Position numbers and translations under genes: made by a program. The notes under the pieces were generated by a model that made no database searches, was not told the DNA's origin, and worked only from the letters and a program-made list of their open reading frames with translations. From Arctopsyche grandis (Eukaryota > Arthropoda > Insecta > Trichoptera > Hydropsychidae), in contig NC_135365.1 in NCBI RefSeq assembly GCF_051622035.1, forward strand, positions 18,876,501 to 18,940,500: a DNA stretch of 64,000 bases, given 5' to 3'. Positions 57,399-64,000 of this stretch are shown here, in pieces. Every line of letters starts with the position of its first letter. Positions within the stretch are counted from its first letter, which is position 1.

Positions 57399-58441
57399 CA
57401 GGGCTGTGGAGTCGTAGCTTTTCAAGCGTAGTCAAAGTCGTAATAACAATAAGTGAAACATAAAAGAGATTTGTAAAAAAAATCAACCACTCCAACTCTT
57501 TTTCACACGGCTTTTCTGTTTTATTTTGTTATTTTCTTTAATAATTAATATTATTTATTACCCACTCATAAATTGAAACGTAATAATTTCTTTATAAAAA
57601 CCATGAATTTAAATTGCATACTAAATAAAATCATTGGATTGCCAATACGGTGTTGTGTCCAAAACAGATTGTTTTCCCTCTGTTTCATCCTTTTTTTTAT
57701 TAAATTGATTTGTTTGTATATGAAATTTACACATTCATACCGAATGTCCTGACATTTTATTTGTACCTATTTTATTACCAATAATACAATAAATTAGGTT
57801 ACATATCAATTTTAAGTAATTAGTATTTTTGAATAGCATATTTTTTATATTTTAGAAATCCCTTTTATTTTTATTACCAACAATTTTATACGTTGGCAAG
57901 AAAATTCGATCTTACCAAAATCGTTGCAAGCTGGAGTCGTGAGTTAAAGTCGATTCATAAGATAAGGGAAAATATTTTTGGCACGGCTGAAAAATAAATT
58001 ATTACACGACAAATGTCAAAACGACATTTAATGTCAAATTAACATTTCTAAAATAGCTCGCACGACAGAATCGGCGTTCGCCCGGCAAATCAAACGTCAG
58101 ACGGGTTGCCAGTAACAAAAATAAAATTTGACGTTTCAGTTAAATCATAACTAGTTACATTTCCACTGGGTAATTTTAATATCTTGGCAGCCAACACTTA
58201 TTTAAGGGTTAAGTTAGGGTCCCTATTCATTTAAGAATTAAGGTTGGGTTGTTAGGGTCGTTTTTTTTTGTCAAATTTTATTTTTTGTTACTGGCAACCC
58301 ATTTGATGTTTGATTTGCCGGGCGAAAACCGAATCTGTCGTGCGAGCTATTTTATAGAGGGGCATTCTTTTTATTTGCCGGGCCGATAAATGGTACCCAT
58401 AAGATAAAGTTGGAGTAAATTTTGAAGCGACTCCACCCCTG
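57399..58441. mobile_element. CAGGGCTGTGGAGTCG-ended DNA element with nested insertion
   Basis: Left end CAGGGCTGTGGAGTCGTAG, right end GCGACTCCACCCCTG: inverted 15-bp termini. Internal GGAGTCGTGAGTTAAAGTCG and GTTGGCAAGAAAATTCGATC resemble the fragment at 5745-5815. It is about 1.04 kb, of which 58042-58360 is another element. No transposase frame remains. Confidence 0.7.
58042..58360. mobile_element. Long-TIR element with about 85-bp arms, nested
   Basis: AAAATAGCTCGCACGACAGA, TTCGCCCGGCAAATCAAACG and GGGTTGCCAGTAACAAAAAT on the left are matched by their reverse complements on the right (58269-58354). The central region holds the TTATTTAAGGGTTAAGTTAG block shared with 28536-28612. About 310 bp, no gene. 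Confidence 0.85.
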
Positions 58442-58679
58442 CGCTGGTTTTTATTATAATACAAATGTGATCGGATTAAAAAAATTATGGAAGTGGTAAC
58501 ATTTTAGGGGACCATATGGTTCTCCCCCTGTATGGTTACGGTCCTTTGGTTAGGTTCGATTCGATTCACTGTTAGAATATATTTTGTTATTGTTCGGCCG
58601 ATTCATTGTATTCACATTCATTGTTTTTTATTTATCAGTACGTCACTAGAGTCTTCGTAGAATTGACATCTGTAAATCT

Positions 58680-58680
<1 letters not shown>

Positions 58681-58763
<83 letters not shown>
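58681..58763. repeat. (TA)n microsatellite
   Basis: About 83 bp of TA repeats followed by a T-run. Confidence 0.95.
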
Positions 58764-58772
<9 letters not shown>

Positions 58773-60839
58773 TTTACATTTGATATTTCAGACATCGGGC
58801 ACAGTTGTTAATTGGCGAAGTCTTTGTTCATCGTAATTTTCGAACACATCACTCACGCACTATTGCGCGTCAACGCTGTGCCAAACCTCGACTCGAATAT
58901 GCATTGTGACGTTTTATTATTGCGTACAATTCACTCGGCTCTATCCGTTCACTAGCTACGATATTTGCAACTCTTTTGTAACTGGCATATAATTTTATAA
59001 CGCGAAACAAACCAGCGCGCGCGCTTATCAATCTCGCCTTTTTATTATTATTTGTTTCGCGCCGCTTGCGACCGAGAGCGATAACCAAACGACGCGCGCA
59101 GTCGACTGCCCAACCGTCCGATTCGAACTTCGTCACATGTATATTGTAAATTGGCGAGCATTGTTTGCGTATTGTAAGATCGAAAGAGAAAATGTTGGAA
59201 GTAAACGTGTTCAAAATCGCGGTCCATTCAAGCAGTGGAGTAGAGGTAGAGGTAGAGGTAGGTCCGCGCGTGCGCAGTTGCAAACGGACCGATTGCGCCA
59301 ACTGTGTGTATGTGTGTCTGATTATCACACGTCACCTACTGACCTATTTGAGTATATTTATATAAACTTATACTCAAATTATACTTATGTGGTGTGTGTC
59401 CACGTAGCCTGGCCGAGAATGCATCGATTAAATTGCGATTATTTCGTCGATAATCACCGTAGGCTAGGTCTATATGGCACTGATATTGTTCAAAAGTTGG
59501 GAAATTTCGTATACCCGTCAGCCGACGCTGTCACGAACGCTCACACTCCATTTAAAATTATGAAAATATATATATATATATATACATGTATGTTCGTTTC
59601 GGTAATATGCATTATATTATAAAAGTAGACGAAAGTTTTCTCGCCGAAAGAGAAAGCGGCCTTCGTTCGACATTGTGTAATTTTTGTAAGATTTTCTTGT
59701 GTAATGGCGATTGAAAATTGTTGAGGGTTGAATCGTTTTCATAACACGCATTCAAATTAGTCGGATAGGCGAAGGTCGCGAAACTCGCGAGCGTGATGTG
59801 ATCAGAATGGCGCTCTATCATTGAACTGACCGATGCGATTGGAGTATGCACATTATGCACTTATATATATACATATTAAATGTGCTTCTAACGCTCTGAT
59901 CACGCTTCTCAGAATGTGTTCCGATGTGTTTTGCACTGGACGGTACTGGGTGTTTGCGTGTGATATATACACGTATTTCCTGAGAGTGGCAAGAGTCCGC
60001 TTATATTATGCATTAATTTTGCAGACTTTGTGTGTGCGGAGGTCGCACGCCACTGGCGCAGGCGGTGTGACCTTGTGCCGCCCAGCTGTTCATTGCCGTT
60101 CGTGTGTACATATATTTTGGTACACCAGTGTATGATAATAAAGAAAATTCTCTGTGCGTTCGAAGTGATCTGGTCTGAACCATGTTTGAATTTAATTTTT
60201 CGCTTCCCTTTTTTTTTGTTTATTATTTTATATTCAATTATGGACCTTGTTAATTGATGTTATGGACCTAGTTCGTTAAGCTGGTAGTATATGTATGGCA
60301 GTATATGAGTGTTAGTGCCTTCAGATTCGAGTTGATCTTTAGATTTGGTAAATAGGGTGCACCCTTCGAAAGGGTGCCCGGTGGCTCCAGTTTTTTTTTG
60401 TACACCAAAATTTATTATACATTCATAACTTTATATACATGTAGATACACTAATTAGAAATGATCTCTAAACGTTTATAGAAAGAACAGTCTTTAAAGTG
60501 TGTTTAGTAGCGATAAACAAATCTGTGAACTTTGAGGTACAAATATGTATGTTTAAAGATTAGAAACTTTGACGAGTATGTGCATAGCTATCTTCCGAGA
60601 TATTTTATTGTAATTGTAGTAAAATATAGGAGAACCTCTTAGTAATTTTTTATCTGCCTTTCAGATCACTTTATTTTGGCATTTTTTTTTTAACTAATAT
60701 AATACAATTGTTTAGAATTAGGTCTTCTAAGAGTCCTTATGACCTATCCTAGATATATGTAAAATACTCGTAATATGATTTTTTAATATTTGTTTGATAT
60801 TTTTGCTCTATAATAATTAGTTTCTGTTTTTGTTTTCAG
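58764..60839 (+). other. Intron-like sequence 5' of the ZFAND coding exons
   Basis: An acceptor-like ATATTTCAG|ACATCGGG at 58792 may open another leader exon, but no clear donor follows. GTAGAGGTAGAGGTAGAGG triplets are near 59240. Otherwise there are no features. T-richness on the plus strand increases again from about 60200. Confidence 0.4.
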
Positions 60840-61175
60840 GTGACATTTCACTCCTGACACATCTAGCGGGATCAGTGAATTTATTTCTTAATTATTTGGG
60901 AAAGTAGTTGCTGATTTGAAGTGGAAAAGTGATAGACTTTTGTGAATATATACATATTATATATATTAGCAGACTGTATATGGTTTTCCTATTTTAGCAA
61001 CTTTATAGTTGTTTGTATTTAGCTTCTTTTTAACGTGCATAGTGTTTTCTTGAGTTTATTGTTAAATAAATGGTGAAGTGCAATATCGGTGAACATCACG
61101 TGTAAAATTGACTATCGAAAGCAATTGCTTTTGAAAATAAATCGAGTGATTTAGTTTAATTAAAAAATATACAAA
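60840..61175 (+). other. ZFAND 5' UTR (last leader segment)
   Basis: Acceptor TTTTGTTTTCAG at 60828-60839, then 336 nt without an intron up to the ATG at 61176. The ATG context is AAAATATACAAAATGG. Stops in all frames exclude upstream coding in this exon. Confidence 0.6.
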
Positions 61176-62887
61176 ATGGAGAGAGAATCAAATCCCATGG
61201 AGGCCTTGTGTCGGTCGGGCTGCGGATTCTACGGGAATCCCGCTACAGATGGCTTGTGTTCAGTTTGCTTCAAGGTAACCCTATTCATTTTTTTTAACAT
61301 TTTAATTTGGTTTAACGTTTGCGGAATACATGTATGTCTAAAAATGGGAATTCAAAATTTGCATAAGGAATTGATATTCCATTAATGTAAAGTAGGAATT
61401 GTATATTTCCAAAATTGAATTTCTCGAATTGTTATGGTTTAACGACTAGTTTAATTTAATTCAATAGGTTCCACGTTATGTCTGCTAATTGTAATTCTTT
61501 AATATTATACAATATGATAGTGACCAGTTGTATTTGGTATGTATTCCAGGAAGCACTGAAAAAGAAACAACAACCACCTGTGTCAGCACCGGCGTCTGCG
61601 AGTTCATATAATCCGACACCAGTGCCGGCACCAATGTCGGCCGTACCTCCTACCCGCCTGCCTAACCTATCTCCTAATTCCACTACAGCTCAACCAGATA
61701 CACAGTTAAATGCTGAAGTAAGCACGCTTGATTATTTCTTTCATTTTTTTTTTATTAAAGAAACTAATTGTATGCAAGTTTGTATTGTTTTATGAAAATC
61801 TTAACTTCATAATTTTTGAAGTTAATGGCTTGCAATGAGTGAAAGTATAAAAATATTATGAAAATCTGAAATGGCAATTTTTTAAAAATAACTTAAAGAA
61901 TTTCGATGCTTAAGTTATACAGATGAATGACTTATAATGAGTTTAAGGGGTATGGCATTACATTTCAAGTATTCATTACAAATTGTGATTTGTTTAGTTG
62001 ATTTTGCATTACTGCTAATATCTTTCAAATAACTTTTTGACCTGAGTCACTAAGGTTTGCTTTGTTGTGTTATGTGCTAATTTTATAAATTAAATTTTTC
62101 GTTATGAGATGAAAAGATACTTTTTGTAAGGGGGCTGTTTATATGTGGTGTAATTCCATTTCCCACACAACTCCTTAAAAAATTAATAATTTGTTTAATA
62201 CGACAAAATACATTTTTTTGCCAGCTTAGCTTATGTTTCCAAACATCATTAGTCTTGTATGGATGAATTTGAAACATTGGCGGTTATTCTATTTCTCTGC
62301 TAACTTCCTTAAATACATACATATACAAGGAACATATTACATTTTTTAATTTATTTCAAAAACTATTACTAATGTATCAAAATATTTCAATTTGTAGTTC
62401 AAGTAGATTTATCAAAATGCTGACAAGTGTGGTATACATGATTATTTTATTATGCTTATCCAAAAATGCAACTAATTTTTCAATTTGAATTTCACAGAAA
62501 TTACTAGAAGAAAGAGAAAGAGATAGTGGAAGTACCAGTGGGGCGACGTCCTCTGGTGAACAAGAGGAGGCAGATTCCTCAGATAAAGACCCCGGTAAAG
62601 ACAAGAAAAAGAAAAATCGGTGTGCAGTATGCCGCAAAAAAGTTGGTCTTACAGGTTAGTCTCAGTATTGTATTCAGGATACGCGATATTTTGAGTTGTT
62701 TCACTTGCTATAATGGGTTTTTTTGGTATTCGTTTCAGGATTTGAATGCAGATGTGATGGCTTATTTTGTTCAGTGCATCGATATTCAGATAAACACGAT
62801 TGTACATTTGATTATCGAGAGCTAGGTGCCCAGGAAATTCGTCGTAACAACCCTGTCGTGGTAGGAGAGAAGATTCAGAAGATCTGA
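61176..62887 (+). CDS. A20/AN1-type zinc-finger protein (ZFAND5/ZFAND6-like)
   Basis: Four coding exons, 61176-61274, 61550-61717, 62498-62654 and 62739-62887, total 573 nt (190 residues), all GT-AG. Residues 8-36 form an A20 zinc finger ([20 protein letters not shown], then VCF; Cys at 12, 16, 28, 31), which binds ubiquitin. Exon 2 and much of exon 3 are a Pro/Ser and acidic/Lys linker. Residues about 131-170 are an AN1 zinc finger ([35 protein letters not shown]). The C-terminal tail [12 protein letters not shown] is typical of the family. ZFAND5/6 proteins link ubiquitinated cargo to the proteasome or to TRAF/NF-kB and peroxisome-export pathways. Fly and vertebrate relatives have the same domain order; choosing ZFAND5 or 6 by eye is not safe. 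It is preceded by long non-coding leader introns. Confidence 0.96.
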
Positions 62888-64000
62888 GCAACTGACAGCG
62901 TTGCACTTCGTGTGTAGTGTCAGATGTTTAGGGAAACATTTAACGGTGTGCCCACACTAGCTTTTACATAATTCCTTGTTTAAAAACGCTCCAATGATAG
63001 AAGTATTTGTATTGATTATTTTGAATATTATGTTAAAATTTAGTATTCTACCCTATATAATCAATTTCAAAATTTTGTAAATTGTGAAATTCATATTGGC
63101 TTGAAGTATATAGATTTACTGTTTATTTAAATGTCCTTAAATTTAAGTGTTTTTGTTGCATATATGAGTTTGCTATTTCACAAATGCTTTATTCGTAGAA
63201 GCAATTGAAAAAGACAGTTTTTTGTTCCGACTGTTGAAGTAGTTTCTTTTTTTTTTATTATATAGTATATTTCATTTCATGTTTCTTCTATGCTTAACTT
63301 ATTTACACATCGCGATTTTGTCGAGTAATTTTTCAAAATAAATAAATAATATTTTTCTAATATATAATAAAATATAATCAAATAATTTATTGTAAATATG
63401 CTCAAAAAGATTTTATTTTATTTTAGAATGATTCCAATACTGTAAATCGAGTTTGTTCTGCTGGAATATTATTTGTGAATTACTCATTAATATTTACCAA
63501 TTATACTCTAAATACAGAGAATACTTAAACAAACCTATTTGCACATGACTAAATGCATATATACGTACATATTTTTGCATATTTTAAGTAATATATTTGA
63601 AAAATTGAAAAACATAGTGCCATCTTTGAGCAATTAGCTTAAAGAAAATATATACATAAATGTATATATTTGCGTTAGGAAGGTTGTAAATTTGACAAAT
63701 TGCTTGTATCTTTTAGTTTATTTATTGCCAATATGAGTTGAAGCTCTTCCACTACATCATAATATATTAATAATGTTTAGATGGGTTTTTTTAGCGAATT
63801 TTTGTTAGACGTACTATCAAAACTATGTATATTTTTTTTAATCAATATATTTTTAAACAAATATTATACACAAGTACTGCGTTGGACTACATGTAACACT
63901 AGTATAAATGTTAATAGTAAAAAAAGGTGAAGTGTACAGTGTGTGTAAATTCTTGGAACGAGATAATTTTTTGTCATATATAATATCTATCTAAAATTGT
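62888..64000 (+). other. 3' UTR / downstream sequence of the ZFAND gene
   Basis: AT-rich sequence running to the window end with several AATAAA-type signals (for example AATAAATAAATAA near 63338). No other gene is seen. Confidence 0.5.

Overview
The window is AT-rich eukaryotic nuclear DNA, most likely from an insect. The signs are spliced genes with short introns, a tandem pair of insect-type glutathione S-transferases, a Tyr/Asn-rich secreted peptide gene, a secreted Pro-rich repeat protein, very long (TA)n arrays, frequent TACATATGTACATA-type simple sequence, and dense non-autonomous DNA transposons (hAT-like, piggyBac-like, Helitron) plus a tRNA-derived SINE. The order cannot be fixed from sequence alone. 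An apparent Rec8-type kleisin argues against a Drosophila-like genome, because Drosophila uses C(2)M instead.

Seven protein-coding genes can be supported: a secreted cystine-knot-like peptide (+, 10793-11441, 2 exons); a divergent Rec8/Rad21-type kleisin assembled from 10 exons (+, 13443-17937); two tandem glutathione S-transferases (-, 18183-19207 and 21829-23066) with identical exon lengths; a secreted Pro-rich repeat protein (-, 24434-26023); an F-box/leucine-rich-repeat protein (+, 29864-30958); the phenylalanyl-tRNA synthetase beta subunit (-, 33316-36912, 12 exons, 589 residues); and a ZFAND5/6-type A20/AN1 zinc-finger protein (+, coding 61176-62887) with at least one 5' UTR exon far upstream. 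Reading frames close exactly across every spliced model.

Layout: 1-10.6 kb is gene-free and holds nested transposons. 10.7-37 kb is the gene-rich part. The kleisin and first GST converge on a 43-bp inverted repeat that carries AATAAA on both strands. 37.8-41.6 kb is a pile of short inverted-repeat elements, several with perfect 8-bp target duplications and one nested inside another. 41.6-60.8 kb is mostly non-coding, with several CpG-dense blocks and T-rich intron-like sequence, best read as promoters and long 5' introns of one or more plus-strand transcripts, including the ZFAND gene. 60.8-64 kb holds the ZFAND coding exons and 3' UTR.

The genes do not form one pathway. The GSTs (detoxification), the tRNA synthetase (translation), the ZFAND and F-box proteins (ubiquitin-linked) and the kleisin (chromosome cohesion, probably meiotic) are ordinary eukaryotic neighbours. 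The most notable results are the kleisin gene, its shared 3' hairpin with GST1, two GC-AG introns, and several coordinated families of short DNA transposons. No retrovirus, LTR element, CRISPR array or bacterial-type operon was seen.
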